Below are positions 29,101 to 39,800 of a stretch of 64,000 nucleotides of DNA, one piece after another (the stretch's first letter is position 1; each line of letters opens with the position of its first letter). The stretch comes from an uncultured Methylocystaceae bacterium. Lineage in GTDB: Bacteria; Pseudomonadota; Alphaproteobacteria; Rhizobiales; Beijerinckiaceae. Location: the NCBI GenBank assembly GCA_903870245.1, contig CAIQCB010000002.1, positions 1 to 64,000 of the forward strand. Reading direction: 5' to 3'. Both the position numbers and the translations under genes were made by a program. Under the pieces are notes generated by a model that made no database searches, was not told the origin of the DNA, and was given only the letters and a program-made list of their open reading frames with translations.

Positions 29101-29252
29101 TCTTGCTCAGCCAGGCTCTGACGCTTTACACGACGCCGGCGATTTATCTGGCGGTCGAGCGGCTCCGTCGCCGTACGATGTCGATGCGCCCGGACAATCG
29201 CGTCGGCGGCGGTCCTCATATCGGGAAGGAAACGCGGGGGGTCGGAGAGTGA
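26130..29252 (+). CDS. RND efflux permease, HAE1 family (MdtB-like)
   Basis: 1040 residues, full length. The N-terminal MNVSAPFIKRPVATSLIAFAM and LPVSPLPQVDFPTIQV are typical for MdtB/MdtC pumps. Twelve membrane helices with two large periplasmic loops are inferred from hydrophobic blocks at both halves' starts and around 335-535 and 860-1025. The proton-relay motif is seen in helix 4 (GFIVDDAIVMIENIVRNIEDG, with the two Asp), and FLPRQDTGQLSV opens the second loop. It is the proton-driven drug/bile/metal-chelate exporter of the operon. It is followed directly by a second permease, as in E. coli mdtABC. Confidence 0.95.
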   Translation: MNVSAPFIKRPVATSLIAFAMLLCGILGYMRLPVSPLPQVDFPTIQVTTQLPGANPETIASLVTGSLERQFGQVPSLTSMSSQSSFGLSQITLQFNLDRDIDAAAQDVQSAINAAASTLPKNLPYPPVYAKVNPADTPIMTMVLRSRTATLRQLSDYADTLIAPQISQVSGVGRVSVQGGVRPAVRIEADLARLAANRIGMEDLREAISSANIAGAKGSLDGQRQSYTLDANDQILAAKEYETIVVVWRNNAPVMVRDVARVVEGLENARVGGWHNGEQSIILDVLRQPGANIINTVEQVKAALPKLRGSLPAGLSLDIVSDRTDTIRASIAEVQYTLVIAAALVVLVVLLFLRNWRATLVAGVSLPLSIITTFAIMWLVGFSLDNLSLMALTIGTGFIVDDAIVMIENIVRNIEDGKSPLQAALDGAREIGFTVVSLTVSLVAVFIPLLFMTGVVGRMFREFALTLTIAVVVSAIISLTLTPMLCATLLKRAPLHTPTGWDIASIWLDRLYYRSLDWAIRHQKLMLGLTAATMALTVALFVIIPKGFLPRQDTGQLSVVMEASPDASFERMKDLQAAVSRVLLNDPDVRDVVSVLGVGSLNATTNVAHMTVVLRDRAARQNASVVADRLQAAGEQTPGATLFIQPVQDIQITTRPSRSQYQYTLTAADYGELLFWSNRLLEQLRKTSGLRNVAAETQDGGLRALMRIDRDKMGRLGISAQNIDDALNDAFGQRQISTIYTQSNQYRVILEAAPQYQHDAAALEKLYVAPMGGGPQTPLGSFVRIEHAAAPLSIAHQDQFPASTISFDLAKGVSLGQAIKLLAQAQTAIGMPSSIVGVFSADAAEFDKSLASAPWLILAAMFAIYVVLGVLYESFAHPFTVLTTLPSAGVGALLALMAFGVDLSVVALIGIVLLMGIVKKNAIMMIDFALDAERDEGLSPQESILRAAQLRFRPIMMTTLAALLGALPLVMAHGPGSELRIPLGLSIIGGLLLSQALTLYTTPAIYLAVERLRRRTMSMRPDNRVGGGPHIGKETRGVGE

Positions 29253-32200
29253 ATATCTCCGAGCCGTTTATCCGACGCCCGGTTGGAACGACGCTGCTTG
29301 CCGTCGCCCTGTTCATGCTGGGCGCCGTCGCCTATTTCGCCTTGCCTGTCGCCAGCCTGCCCTCCATCGATTTTCCGATCATTGGCGTCTCCGCCTCACG
29401 ACCGGGCGCCGATCCGGCGACGATGGCGGCTTCGGTCGCCGCGCCGCTTGAACGCCGCCTGTCTGGAATAGCCGGCCTGAACGAGCTGACATCTACCAGT
29501 TCTCTCGGCTCAAGCCAGATCACTGCGCAATTCGATATATCGCGCAACCTCGACGCCGCCGCGCGCGACGTTCAAGCCGCGATCAACGCCGCCATGCCCG
29601 ATCTGCCGCCCGATTTGCCGATTGCGCCGACTTTTCGCAAGGCCAGTATGTCGAGTGCGCCGGTTCTCGTCCTGGCGCTGACCTCCGACACCTTGCCCAC
29701 CAGCGTGGTTTTCGATGCGGCCGATACGGTCATCGCCCAGCGTATTTCCCAGGTGGCCGGCGTCGCGGAGGCGCGCATCACCGGCGCGGAACAGCCGGCG
29801 ATCCGCGTGCAGGTCGATCCGGCGCGATTGGCGTCCATGCAACTCAGCGTCGACGCCGTCGCCCACGCGCTGAACGTCGCCAATGCGCATTCCGCTGTGG
29901 GCGCGCTAAACGGCCCGATGCAGGAAATAACGCTGGCCACAACCGATCAACTCTCGACTCCCGAGGATTACCGCAGCATCGTCATCGCTTCGCGTCGTGG
30001 CGTCGTCGTCAAGCTGGGCGATGTCGCAACAGTTGAGCGCAGCGTCCGCAATCGTATGTCTGCCGGCTGGTTCAACGGCCAGCCGGCCGTGCTGATCCTG
30101 ATCACCAAGCAGCCCAGCGCGAACGTCGTCGAGACCGTCGATCGTATCAAATCCCTGTTGCCAGTGATGCAACAATGGGTTCCTTCAGGCGTCAAGATCA
30201 ACATTCTTTCCGACCGCACGCAGAGCATTCGCGCCAGCATCCATGATATTCAGTGGACATTGACGCTTTCAGTGACGCTTGTGATGCTGGTGGTCTTTGT
30301 TTTTCTGAGGCGGGCCACTCCGGTGATTGCGGCGGGGATCACCGTGCCTCTGTCGCTTGTCGGCTCCTGCGCGGCGATCTGGGCGGCGGGATTTTCAATC
30401 AATAATCTCTCGTTGATGGCGTTGACGATTTCCGTTGGTTTCGTCGTCGACGATGCGATCGTCATGATCGAAAATATCGAAAGCTACATCGAGAAAGGCA
30501 TGGGGCGTTTCGAAGCGGCCCTGGCGGGCTCGAAGCAAATCGCCTTCACCGTTTTTTCCATTACCTTGTCGCTTATCGCTGTTTTCATACCGCTCCTCTT
30601 CATGGAAGGGGTCATGGGAAGACTGCTGCGCGAGTTTTCGATGACCCTCGTTTTTGCGATCATTATTTCAATGGTGGTCTCTTTGACAGTGACGCCGATG
30701 GTTTGCGCCTGGATGCCCGGCTTTCGTCCCGGGAAGGAAACAAGTCTGGATCGTCTGATCGAGGGCGCGCTCGATCGCATCATCGCCCTTTATGCGCGGA
30801 GCCTGCGGCCAGTCGTGGATCATCCCTGGGCGTCTCTGGTGGCGATTCTCGTCACCCTCGGAGTCACTGTTCAGCTTTACCGGACGATCCCCAAGGGAAA
30901 TTTGCCGCAGGACGATATCGGACTGATCAACGGCACCACAGAAGCGGCTCCGGACGTATCCTTTGCGGAAATGTCGCGGTTACAAAAACGCGCGACAGAT
31001 GTGTTGATGAACGACCAGGACATCGCCAATGTCGGCTCCTTCATCGGCGCGCCTGGGCTGACGTCGGCCGCAAATCAGGGACGTTTATTCGTCGCCCTGA
31101 AGCCGATGGGCGAGCGCAAATCCACCAGTATGGAAGTGATCGCGCGTCTTCGTCCGCAATTCGCAAAAATCTCAGGCCTGAGCGTTTTTTTGCAGCCCTC
31201 GCAGGATCTGCGCAATGGCGGTCGCTCAAGCAAGGGACAGTATCAGTATACGCTGTCCGACGCCTCGATTGAGGAACTGGATGAATGGCGCGAGGAAATT
31301 CTCAATAGTCTGAAACGTCTGCCGCAACTTGTCGATGTCACATCTGATAAGGAGCGGGGCGGTTTGCGCGCCTCTGTCGTGATTGATCGGAATGCGGCCT
31401 CAAGAATGAATGTCCCGATCGCTTCAATCACCGCCGCGCTGAACAGCGCGTTCGGTCAACGTCAGGATACAATCATCTATTCGCAGCGAAACCAGTATCG
31501 GGTCATTTTCGAAACGCCGCCCTCCCGCCAGCAGGATGTAAGGGATCTCTCGGGTATTTACGTTGCAGCGACGACAGGCTTGCAAGTGCCTTTGACGGCT
31601 CTGGCGCATGTGGAGCGGGGGTATATGCCGCTGGTCGTCAATCATCAGGGGGTGCTGCCGGCGGTAACGATTTCCTATAATCTCGCGCCGGGCGCGACGC
31701 TTGATGGCGCGACCAAGGCGATCGAGGCGGCGATTGGCGAAATGAATTTGCCTGCGGGCCTCCATGCAGGCTTTGCCGGCGACGCTGCGGATTTTCGTAA
31801 AGTCGCGAGCGGCATGGCCATCCTCATCGTGGCGGCGCTCCTTTCAGTCTACATTATTCTCGGGATTCTCTACGAAAGCCTTGTCCACCCTATCACCATT
31901 ATATCAACGCTGCCGTCAGCCGGGCTCGGCGCGCTGCTCATGCTCGAATTATTCAGCATGGAGTTCACGGTGATCGCTTTCATTGGCATTCTGCTCCTCA
32001 TCGGCATCGTCAAGAAAAACGGCATCATGCTTGTTGATTTTGCGCTTCAGGCGGAGCGCGAGCTTGGCGAAACGGTGCACGATGCGGCGCTTGACGCCGC
32101 GCGCGAGCGGTTTCGGCCGATTTTGATGACCACTCTCGCTGCGCTTTTTGGCGCCTTGCCACTGGCGTTTGCGACCGGCATCGGCGCTGAAATGCGTCGT

Positions 32201-32347
32201 CCGCTCGGTATTACAATCATTGGCGGATTGGTTCTCAGTCAGGCGATGACGCTATACACCACGCCCGTGATCTATCTTCTGATGAGCAAATTGCGTCCCA
32301 AGCCCAAAACCGATCCCCGCCCCGGCGAAGGGATCGCCGCCGCCTGA
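29249..32347 (+). CDS. RND efflux permease, HAE1 family (MdtC-like)
   Basis: 1032 residues from a GTG that overlaps the previous stop (GTGA), so the two permeases are coupled and probably form a mixed trimer. NISEPFIRRPVGTTLLAVALF and LPVASLPSIDFPIIGV match MdtC. The paired Asp of helix 4 lie in VGFVVDDAIVMIENIESYIEKG. The last helices (LLIGIVKKNGIMLVDFALQAE) are conserved. It completes the tripartite pump with the adaptor and the outer channel. No regulator such as a TetR or two-component pair is seen in the 210 bases upstream of the operon. Confidence 0.95.
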   Translation: MNISEPFIRRPVGTTLLAVALFMLGAVAYFALPVASLPSIDFPIIGVSASRPGADPATMAASVAAPLERRLSGIAGLNELTSTSSLGSSQITAQFDISRNLDAAARDVQAAINAAMPDLPPDLPIAPTFRKASMSSAPVLVLALTSDTLPTSVVFDAADTVIAQRISQVAGVAEARITGAEQPAIRVQVDPARLASMQLSVDAVAHALNVANAHSAVGALNGPMQEITLATTDQLSTPEDYRSIVIASRRGVVVKLGDVATVERSVRNRMSAGWFNGQPAVLILITKQPSANVVETVDRIKSLLPVMQQWVPSGVKINILSDRTQSIRASIHDIQWTLTLSVTLVMLVVFVFLRRATPVIAAGITVPLSLVGSCAAIWAAGFSINNLSLMALTISVGFVVDDAIVMIENIESYIEKGMGRFEAALAGSKQIAFTVFSITLSLIAVFIPLLFMEGVMGRLLREFSMTLVFAIIISMVVSLTVTPMVCAWMPGFRPGKETSLDRLIEGALDRIIALYARSLRPVVDHPWASLVAILVTLGVTVQLYRTIPKGNLPQDDIGLINGTTEAAPDVSFAEMSRLQKRATDVLMNDQDIANVGSFIGAPGLTSAANQGRLFVALKPMGERKSTSMEVIARLRPQFAKISGLSVFLQPSQDLRNGGRSSKGQYQYTLSDASIEELDEWREEILNSLKRLPQLVDVTSDKERGGLRASVVIDRNAASRMNVPIASITAALNSAFGQRQDTIIYSQRNQYRVIFETPPSRQQDVRDLSGIYVAATTGLQVPLTALAHVERGYMPLVVNHQGVLPAVTISYNLAPGATLDGATKAIEAAIGEMNLPAGLHAGFAGDAADFRKVASGMAILIVAALLSVYIILGILYESLVHPITIISTLPSAGLGALLMLELFSMEFTVIAFIGILLLIGIVKKNGIMLVDFALQAERELGETVHDAALDAARERFRPILMTTLAALFGALPLAFATGIGAEMRRPLGITIIGGLVLSQAMTLYTTPVIYLLMSKLRPKPKTDPRPGEGIAAA

Positions 32348-32349
32348 GA

Positions 32350-32454
32350 CTCCAGAACATTTCCTGGTCTGATTGACCCAGACAGGGTTCATGGTCTTCG
32401 CTTTCATCGCGACTTGCTTTTGCCGAACCTGTTTCACCTTCGGGTGAAAACTCT
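32350..32454. repeat. Structured intergenic element with two hairpins
   Basis: Between the efflux operon stop and a minus-strand gene lie two dyads. CCTGGTCTG/CAGACAGG (about 32360-32384, one bulge) is the first. TTTCACC-TTCG-GGTGAAA (32432-32449), with an unusually stable UUCG tetraloop, is the second. The stretch resembles mobile structured intergenic repeats common in this order, which I infer from its look. It may also end the efflux transcript. Confidence 0.4.
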
Positions 32455-32742
32455 CTATGGATGGGCTTCGGCAGCCGGCTCGAAGAAAAGGCGCAGGACC
32501 GGCGCTGGTCCGCAATCCTCAATCGGCACATGCCAGAATTTAGAGTCCACGGACGGGAATCTTTCGAGCGGCAGATGAATTTGCTTCAGTGGCGCCTGTG
32601 TATCGAAACCCCGCAACATGGCGGTTTCGATCAGCCTGAACAATTGCGCCTCATTCTCCGGCGCGCTTGACACTTTCATGATGAGATTATTGGCGAGGGG
32701 AAAGGATTTATCGAAAAACTGTTCGGCGCTTGATCCGGGCAT
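32455..32742 (-). CDS. Hypothetical protein
   Basis: 95 residues, soluble and mildly acidic, no signal peptide or motif I recognise. The sequence includes FDKSFPLANNLIMKVSSAPENE and LFRLIETAMLRGFDTQAP, giving a predicted mixed alpha/beta fold. The N-terminal two thirds look like real coding sequence by codon use. It follows bluB on the same strand, 94 bases downstream, but is not coupled to it. Confidence 0.5.
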   Translation of the reverse strand: MPGSSAEQFFDKSFPLANNLIMKVSSAPENEAQLFRLIETAMLRGFDTQAPLKQIHLPLERFPSVDSKFWHVPIEDCGPAPVLRLFFEPAAEAHP

Positions 32743-32835
32743 GACGCAATCTCCGAAAAGGGGACCGTCGCAAGATAGGAACGCTTTCGCCTGATTCCAG
32801 ACGTAGCGGCTAATTTAGGATCGATTACGGCGACT

Positions 32836-33570
32836 TTAGGGTGTCTCGCGCTTGTTGCCCCAGAAGTCCTCGAACAAAAGGTCCTCCAGGGGGAGGCGCT
32901 TGGCCCAGCGGCGCACCTCAAGCTCCGGGCGGACATAGCTTTGCGCAATGAAGCCGGCGCAGAGATAGGCGACAATGGCGATGTCCGGCGGGATATGAAG
33001 AATGTCGCGTAAATCCGCCTCTCGCAAGATGCTCACCCAGCCGATTCCAACTCCCTCGATCCTTGCCGCAAGCCAGAGATTTTGCACCGCGCAGGCGGTG
33101 CTGAGCAGATCTGTATCGGGCTGTTGCGTGCGTCCGAGGCCGGTCGCGCCTGATCGTGTGCGGTCGCATGTGACGCAAATATTCACTGGCGCACGAAGGA
33201 TGCCCTGTAATTTCAGGCTGCGATAGTGCGCCCGGCGGTCATCTGGCATGAGTTGTTCTTCGGCGGCTACGGCGCGTTCAAAAGCGGCGTGGACGGCGGC
33301 GCGTGTGTCGCGGTCGCGCACCACGATAAAATTCCATGGCTGCATCAAGCCCACGGAAGGCGCGTGATGGGCTGCGTCAAGAATGCGCCGCAAGACCTCC
33401 TGCGGAATGGCCGCGTCAAGAAATTCGTTGCGCACGTCACGCCGCTCGTAGATGGCGCGATAAACAGCGGCCCGTTCTTCAGTCGAAAAGTCGGCGACAG
33501 GCGACAGCTCCCGCTCGGGGTCGTCGGCGCTTGCCCCGGCGCCGGAACTGGTTGGCGTAGCGCTGCTCAT
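32836..33570 (-). CDS. bluB: 5,6-dimethylbenzimidazole synthase
   Basis: 244 residues from the ATG at 33570, which overlaps the stop of the preceding gene (TGATG). The nitroreductase-like fold is clear: YRAIYERRDVRNEF, HHAPSVGLMQPWNFI, then LWLAARIEGVGIGWVSIL and the C-terminal DFWGNKR. BluB fragments reduced FMN with oxygen to make DMB, the lower ligand of vitamin B12. It is the last gene of the cobK-cobQ-cobD-bluB operon, so this organism seems to make its own lower ligand aerobically. Confidence 0.94.
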   Translation of the reverse strand: MSSATPTSSGAGASADDPERELSPVADFSTEERAAVYRAIYERRDVRNEFLDAAIPQEVLRRILDAAHHAPSVGLMQPWNFIVVRDRDTRAAVHAAFERAVAAEEQLMPDDRRAHYRSLKLQGILRAPVNICVTCDRTRSGATGLGRTQQPDTDLLSTACAVQNLWLAARIEGVGIGWVSILREADLRDILHIPPDIAIVAYLCAGFIAQSYVRPELEVRRWAKRLPLEDLLFEDFWGNKRETP

Positions 33571-34580
33571 CAGGCTTTCAGCGCCATTGCAAGCCTGCCC
33601 CACGCCGCCTCGTCGCCAGGCAGGCCGAAACGAAGCCACTCGGGACGCTCGACGAAATCGCGCGTCAACACGCCATGTTGGCCGAGTGTCAAAAATCGGC
33701 TGCGAGCTTCGGAATGTATGGCGAGACGAAACAGCGTCGCGCCGCCTACGACAACAAAACCCGCATCGCGCAAGAGCGCATCAAGACGCGCCGAGTCCGC
33801 CTGTCGGGCCAGGGCGGCGGCCGCGAGCCATTCTGGGTCCTGAAGCGCCTGGACGCCGATCGTCAGCGCCGGCCCGCTCACCGCCCAGGGCCCCAGCAAT
33901 TTCCGCAAGCGCGTCGCGAGGTCAGGCGCGCACAGCGCGAAGCCAAGCCTTAATCCCGGCAGGCCATAGGCCTTGCCGAAGGAGCGCAAAACAATCACTT
34001 CATTGAGCGCGGTTAATGAAGCGACGCTGTGCTGCGGGGTGAAATCCATGAAAGACTCGTCGATCACCAGCAGACCGCCGCGGCGCGCCATTTTTTGCGC
34101 CAGCGTCGTGATCTCCTGAACGGAAACAAGTCGCCCGTCCGGATTATTCGGATTGACGATCACGGCGACGTCGGCCTCCACGAGGTCGTCAAGCGTCTCG
34201 ACCGTCGAAATCTGCGCGCCGGCGCCGCGCCAGCAAGCGGCGTGCTCGGCGTAGGTGAAACCAAGAATGGCGACGCTTTGCGCGGAAAAGGCGCGCGGCA
34301 ACGCTTGTATAAACGCCTGCACGCCGGCGCCGCTAACCACCTGCGCTTCCGGCGGCGGACGATAGGCTAGGCGCGCCGCCGTTTCGAGAGCGGCGAAAGC
34401 GTCGTCGTCGGGCAGACGCGTCAAGGCGCTCGCTGGCCACGTGTGCGCCGGATAGGCGTGAGGATTGACGCCGGTGGAAAGATCGATCCACGGCTCCGGA
34501 GCGAATGGAAAGAGTCGACGCGCCGCGTCGAGCCGTCCGCCATGCGCGAGACGGGGCATGGGCGCGAAGGTGGCGTTCAT
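33570..34580 (-). CDS. cobD: Threonine-phosphate decarboxylase (CobD/CobC)
   Basis: 336 residues, starting at the ATG at 34580, which overlaps the cobQ stop (ATGA). It is a PLP aminotransferase-fold enzyme: [14 protein letters not shown] at the start, VNPNNPDGR, and the PLP lysine in [20 protein letters not shown]. It makes (R)-1-amino-2-propanol phosphate, which is joined to adenosylcobyric acid to form the nucleotide-loop linker. In the aerobic pathway naming this gene is often called cobC. Confidence 0.93.
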   Translation of the reverse strand: MNATFAPMPRLAHGGRLDAARRLFPFAPEPWIDLSTGVNPHAYPAHTWPASALTRLPDDDAFAALETAARLAYRPPPEAQVVSGAGVQAFIQALPRAFSAQSVAILGFTYAEHAACWRGAGAQISTVETLDDLVEADVAVIVNPNNPDGRLVSVQEITTLAQKMARRGGLLVIDESFMDFTPQHSVASLTALNEVIVLRSFGKAYGLPGLRLGFALCAPDLATRLRKLLGPWAVSGPALTIGVQALQDPEWLAAAALARQADSARLDALLRDAGFVVVGGATLFRLAIHSEARSRFLTLGQHGVLTRDFVERPEWLRFGLPGDEAAWGRLAMALKA

Positions 34581-36034
34581 CGCGCGATATCCCATAAAGC
34601 GTCAAGGTCGAGATGGCTGGCGCAATGCGCCGCCAGCGCGTCGAGGGCGTCCTCAATCGATTGTTCGAAATGCAGCGTCGACGGGGCGGCGCCGAGATCG
34701 CGGAGTAATGCGGCGCGCAAGGAGTCATTGGCGAAAAGACCGTGCACATAGGCGCCGGCGACGCGTCCATCCAGCGACCGCGCGCCGTCTGTCCGGCCAT
34801 CGTCAAGATGCAACACCGGTCGCGCGCAATCGGGTCCGGTTGTTATCCCGACATGCATTTCGTAGCCGTTGAATGGCGAGTCAAAGAGTGGCGCATGGCC
34901 GGCGACATGGGTCAATTTTTTCCTGTCAGTGAGCACGGTCGTTACATCAAGCAAACCAAGTCCCGGCGCTTCTCCACCCGGGCTCTCGATCCCGATCGGA
35001 TCGCTGATGCCGTGGCCAAGCATTTGGTAGCCGCCGCACACGCCAAAAATTTTACCGCCGCGTCGTAGATGCGCCTGCAAATCGATGTCCCAGCCATTGG
35101 CGCGCAGCGTGGCCAAATCGGCGATTGTCGCCTTGGAGCCTGGCAGGATCGCCAGCGCCGCATCGCCCGGCAGCGCCTCGCCTGGCCTCAAGAAGACCAG
35201 ACGCACGCCCGGCTCCGCCCTCAACGGATCCAGATCGTCGAAATTGGCGATATGCGGCAAAAGGAGCGCGACGATTTTAATGTCGCCGCCAGCGCCGGGA
35301 GGCAGATCGCGCAAACCATAGGCGTCTTCCGCCGGCAGTTTGCTCGCCGCTTCGAAATAGGGCAGGAGGCCAAGCGCGCGCCATCCGGTCTGTTTCGCGA
35401 TGAAATCCATGCCTGACTCGAAAAGAGAGGCGTCGCCGCGAAATTTGTTGACGATGAAGCCTTCTATCAGCGCTGCGTCTTCTTCATCGATCACCGCCTT
35501 GCAGCCGACAAGTTGCGCGATGACACCGCCGCGATCGATGTCGCCGACGAGCACAACCGGCGTTCGGGCGGCGCGGGCGAAACCCATATTGGCGATATCG
35601 TGCGTGCGCAAATTAATCTCGGCGGCGCTGCCCGCCCCCTCGACGATCACAAGATCGCTGGCGGCTTTAAGGCGCGCGAAGCTTTCCATCACCGTCGAAG
35701 CCAGCCGGGGTTTCCAGGACTGATAATCGCGCGCTTTTGCCTGACCGGCGATCTGTCCGCGCACGACGATCTGCGCGCCATTATCGCCCTGCGGCTTGAG
35801 CAACACCGGGTTCATATCGACGCAGGCCAGCAAACGCGCGGCCCGCGCCTGCAACGCTTGCGCGCGGCCGATTTCACCGCCATCCATCGTAACGGCGGCG
35901 TTATTCGACATATTCTGCGGCTTGAAAGGCGCAACGCGAACGCCGCGATTGGCGAAGGCGCGCGCCAGTCCCGCGACGACGAGCGATTTGCCGACGTCCG
36001 ACCCCGTGCCCTGAATCATCAACGCCCGGCTCAT
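34577..36034 (-). CDS. cobQ: Cobyric acid synthase
   Basis: 485 residues. The N-terminal dethiobiotin-synthetase-like ATPase half shows [18 protein letters not shown] (P-loop) and [11 protein letters not shown]. The C-terminal class I glutamine amidotransferase half carries the nucleophile Cys in [10 protein letters not shown] and a His near [11 protein letters not shown]. It amidates four carboxylates of adenosylcobyrinic acid diamide with glutamine. Its ATG overlaps the cobK stop by 4 nt, and its stop overlaps the cobD start. Confidence 0.95.
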   Translation of the reverse strand: MSRALMIQGTGSDVGKSLVVAGLARAFANRGVRVAPFKPQNMSNNAAVTMDGGEIGRAQALQARAARLLACVDMNPVLLKPQGDNGAQIVVRGQIAGQAKARDYQSWKPRLASTVMESFARLKAASDLVIVEGAGSAAEINLRTHDIANMGFARAARTPVVLVGDIDRGGVIAQLVGCKAVIDEEDAALIEGFIVNKFRGDASLFESGMDFIAKQTGWRALGLLPYFEAASKLPAEDAYGLRDLPPGAGGDIKIVALLLPHIANFDDLDPLRAEPGVRLVFLRPGEALPGDAALAILPGSKATIADLATLRANGWDIDLQAHLRRGGKIFGVCGGYQMLGHGISDPIGIESPGGEAPGLGLLDVTTVLTDRKKLTHVAGHAPLFDSPFNGYEMHVGITTGPDCARPVLHLDDGRTDGARSLDGRVAGAYVHGLFANDSLRAALLRDLGAAPSTLHFEQSIEDALDALAAHCASHLDLDALWDIAR

Positions 36035-36816
36035 GAGTCGAGAAAAGCCATGGCGGCGTCCAGATCGTGGGTGACGCGCACGCCATCGATCATGGGCGGC
36101 GCAATCATCACGACCGGCAGGCCCAGGGCGCGCGCCGCCTCGATCTTGGCGTAGGTCAAGGCGCCGCCGCTATTCTTGCTGACGATGATCTCGATGGCGT
36201 GCGCGCGCATCAGCGCGGTCTCGGTCTCACAGGTGAATGGTCCGCGATCGGCGACGACCGTGCAGTCCGGCGGCAAATCGGCCTGCGCAGGCGGTTCGAT
36301 CACCCTGAGCAGATAATGGTGCTGCGGCGCGCAGCGAAAGGCGGCGACGCCCTGTCGTCCGATGGTCAGAAAAACGCGACGTGCGCGCAACCCAAGCGCT
36401 TGCGCGGCGTCGGCGGCGTCGGCCGCTTCGATCCAGTCGTCGCCCGCGACCGCAGGCCAGGGCGCGCGCGTCAGTCTCAGCAACGGCGCGCCTGTCCGTG
36501 CGCAGGCCTCGCGGGCGTTGATCGACATTTGCGCTGCAAATGGATGGGTGGCGTCGATAACATGCGTGACGCCCTGTCGCTTCAGATAATCGGCCAGTCC
36601 GTTGGCGCCGCCAAAACCTCCAACGCGGAGCGGCAAGGCTTGCGGCAGCGGCGCGCTGGTGCGGCCGGCCAGCGACACCACGCCCTTGATCTGCGGCGTC
36701 GCGGCGATGCGTTCGGCAAGGACTCTGGCCTCAAGCGTGCCGCCGAGCAGCAACACCTGAGGGCGACTCGCCTGCTGTGGACGCTCGGGAGCCGGGAAGC
36801 GGTTTTGAAGACTCAC
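36031..36816 (-). CDS. cobK: Precorrin-6A reductase (CobK/CbiJ)
   Basis: 261 residues with a GTG start at 36816 and AGGTGA overlapping it. The Rossmann-like start [17 protein letters not shown], the [14 protein letters not shown] and [16 protein letters not shown] motifs and [15 protein letters not shown] with [16 protein letters not shown] are all diagnostic for the family. It reduces precorrin-6A to 6B with NADPH in corrin ring synthesis. It begins 21 bases after the indolepyruvate oxidoreductase stop and is the first cob gene of the operon; the rest of the corrin ring pathway is outside the window. Confidence 0.94.
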   Translation of the reverse strand: MSLQNRFPAPERPQQASRPQVLLLGGTLEARVLAERIAATPQIKGVVSLAGRTSAPLPQALPLRVGGFGGANGLADYLKRQGVTHVIDATHPFAAQMSINAREACARTGAPLLRLTRAPWPAVAGDDWIEAADAADAAQALGLRARRVFLTIGRQGVAAFRCAPQHHYLLRVIEPPAQADLPPDCTVVADRGPFTCETETALMRAHAIEIIVSKNSGGALTYAKIEAARALGLPVVMIAPPMIDGVRVTHDLDAAMAFLDS

Positions 36817-36837
36817 CTGATGATCCCGCGACGACCG

Positions 36838-39800
36838 CTACTCGGCGGCCAGTTTGAGCGCAGTGGCCGGCTGTCGATATTCGGCGAGGAGGCGCGCCCG
36901 TTCCGCGTCAGCGGCTGCGACATGGCGACCCTTGATATGGCCAAACCCACGAATCCTTTCGGGAATGCGCGCAAGGGCGACGGCCGTCGGATGGTTTTCC
37001 GGTTTCAACGATGTCGCAAATTCGTCGAGCATCGCCTCGTAGTCGGACAACAGACGTCGTTCAACAATGCGATCATTGTTGAAGCGGGTGATGTCGATCC
37101 ATGAACCGCGTAGCCATTTCAGTCGCGCAAGCACTTTCATGACGCCAAACATCCAGGGGCCGAACGTCATTTTTCGAGAGCCGCCGAAGTCGGTCTTGCG
37201 TTGCAGGAAGGGGATTGGCGGCGCGAGATGCAACTCAAGACGCAAATCGCCCTCGAAAGTTTCGGATAATTGTCGCTGAAACGTTGCGCTGGTGTAAAGC
37301 CGCGCGACCTCGAACTCGTCCTTGAACGCCATCAGCTTGAAGAGATAGCGCGCGACCGCCTCGGTGAGTTCGTGCGAGCCGGGGGCGTTGGCCGTCTCAA
37401 GCGCAGCGATCTTGTCGAGACGGGCGCGATAACGCGCGGCGTAGGCGTGATCCTGATAATCCGCAAGGTAAGCGGCGCGGCGCTCGATGATCTCCTCAAG
37501 CGTTCTGGATTTTGTGCGCGCTTCCGACGGCTGGCGCAGCGTCTCGACGACCGCCTCGACGCTTTTCAGATCATGTGCGGCGCGGCGTCCCCAAAGGAAC
37601 GCTGATTTGTTCATGGGCACTGACTCGCCATTGAGTTCGATGGCGCGCAACAGGGCGGCTTCAGTAAGCGGCAGATAGCCTTTCTGCCAGGCGTAACCAA
37701 GAATGAAGATATTGGCGGCGATGGAGTCGCCGAGCAGCGCCTGAGCGAGCGCCGTCACATCAATGAAACTGGTCTCAGGTCCCCCGGCGCGCCGGATCGC
37801 CTGCTTGATGGCGTCGGCTGGCAGCACGAAGTCGGGATTGCGCTCGATGTCTCCGGGAAACACCTCGGCGCTGTTGACGATGATCGCCGTTTTGCCACGC
37901 TCGACGGCGGCGAGAACGTTTTTGGCGCCAGCGACGACCAGATCGCAGCCCAGCAGCAAATTCGCTTCGCCGGCGGCGATGCGGATGGCGTGCACATCCT
38001 CGGGCGAGTGTCCGATCTTCACATGACAATAGACCGCGCCGCCTTTCTGGGCGAGGCCGGCCATGTCGATGACTCCGACGCCCTTGCCCTCAAGATGCGC
38101 CGCCATCCCGAGAATTGCGGAAACGGTAACGACGCCGGTGCCGCCCAGACCCGCGACAAGCACGCCATAGGGCGTCTTGCCAATCTCGACGATCTGCGGC
38201 TCAGGCAGCGCAGGCTGTCCGTTGGCGTCCTCCCGGCTCGGTAGCGGCGCTTTTTTCATCCGCCCGCCGCGCACGGTGACAAAGCTCGGGCAAAAGCCTT
38301 CGAGGCAGGAGAAATCCTTGTTGCAGGCTGACTGATCAATGCGACGTTTGCGCCCGAATTCCGTTTCGACAGGCTGGACCGCGACGCAATTGGACGCCGT
38401 GCCGCAATCGCCGCAGCCCTCGCACACCAGTTCGTTGATGATGACCCGTGAGTCGGGATCGGGCATCAACCCGCGCTTGCGCAGGCGTCGTTTCTCGGTG
38501 GCGCAGGTCTGGTCGTAGATCAGAACCGTAACGCCCTCGATCTCCGACAGCTCGCGCTGCACTTCGTTGATGACATTGCGGTGATAGATTGTCAGGCCCG
38601 GCGGCCAGACCGAGTCCGACGGGTATTTGCCGGGCTCATCCGTAACCAAAGCGATTTTTTTGACGCCCTCGGCGGCAACCTGATGCGCGATGGCGTCGAC
38701 GGTCAGTTCGCCTTCGTGCTTCTGGCCGCCGGTCATGGCGACGACGCCGTTGTAGAGAATCTTGAAGGTAATATTGGTTTTTGCGGCGACGGCGAAGCGG
38801 ATGGCGAGCGAGCCGGAATGATTATAGGTTCCGTCGCCAAGATTCTGGAACACATGCTTGCGCGTCGAGAACGGCGCTTCGCCGATCCAGTTGGCGCCCT
38901 CGCCGCCCATATGGGTGTAGCCCTCTGTGGAGCGATCCATCCATTGGGCCATGTAATGGCAGCCGATGCCTGTATAGGCGCGCGATCCCGCGGGCACATG
39001 CGTCGAGGTGGAGTGCGGACAGCCGGCGCAGAAATGCGGCACGCGCACGGTGACGTCGGTCATCGTCTTGCGTCGGTCCTGCAAGCGCTCCAGCCGCAAG
39101 ACGCGCGCCTCGATCTCCTCGTTGCGATGGTAATTCAGCAGGCGGCGGCCCAGCGCGATGGCGATGTCATTGGCGTCGAGCGCGCCCTTGACCGGGAACA
39201 GCCAGTCGCCGCGCTCGTCCTTCTTGCCGATACATTGCGGCTGATGCGGCGCGCCATACAACTCCTCGCGCAACTGCACCTCGATCAGCGAACGCTTTTC
39301 CTCGACGACGATAATCAGATCGAGGCCGTTCGCGAATTCTCGCAGCCCTTGCGGCTCCAGCGGCCAGGGCGCGGCGATCTTGTAGAGCCGCAGACCGAGA
39401 TCATTGGCCTTGACCTCGTCGATTCCGAGATCGTCCATCGCCTGGCGCACGTCGAGATAGGATTTGCCGACGGTGATGACGCCGATTTTTGGCGCAGCGC
39501 CGCCGGATGTGACAATGCGATTAAGTCGATTGGCGCGGATGTAGGCGAGCATCGCATCGCGCTTGCTCTCCTGGAGTCTTTCTTCCTGCGCCAGCACCGG
39601 GTCGCCGGGTCGGATGTTCAGTCCGCCGGAGGGCAGCGCGAAATCCGACGGTATGATCGGGACGACGCGGTCGATCGACCCGTCAATGGACGCCGTCGAC
39701 TCGACCGTGTCCTTGAGCAGTTTCAGCCCGACCCAGACGCCCGCGAAGCGCGAGAGGGCGAAACCATGCACGCCGTAATCGAGAATTTCCTGCACGCCGG

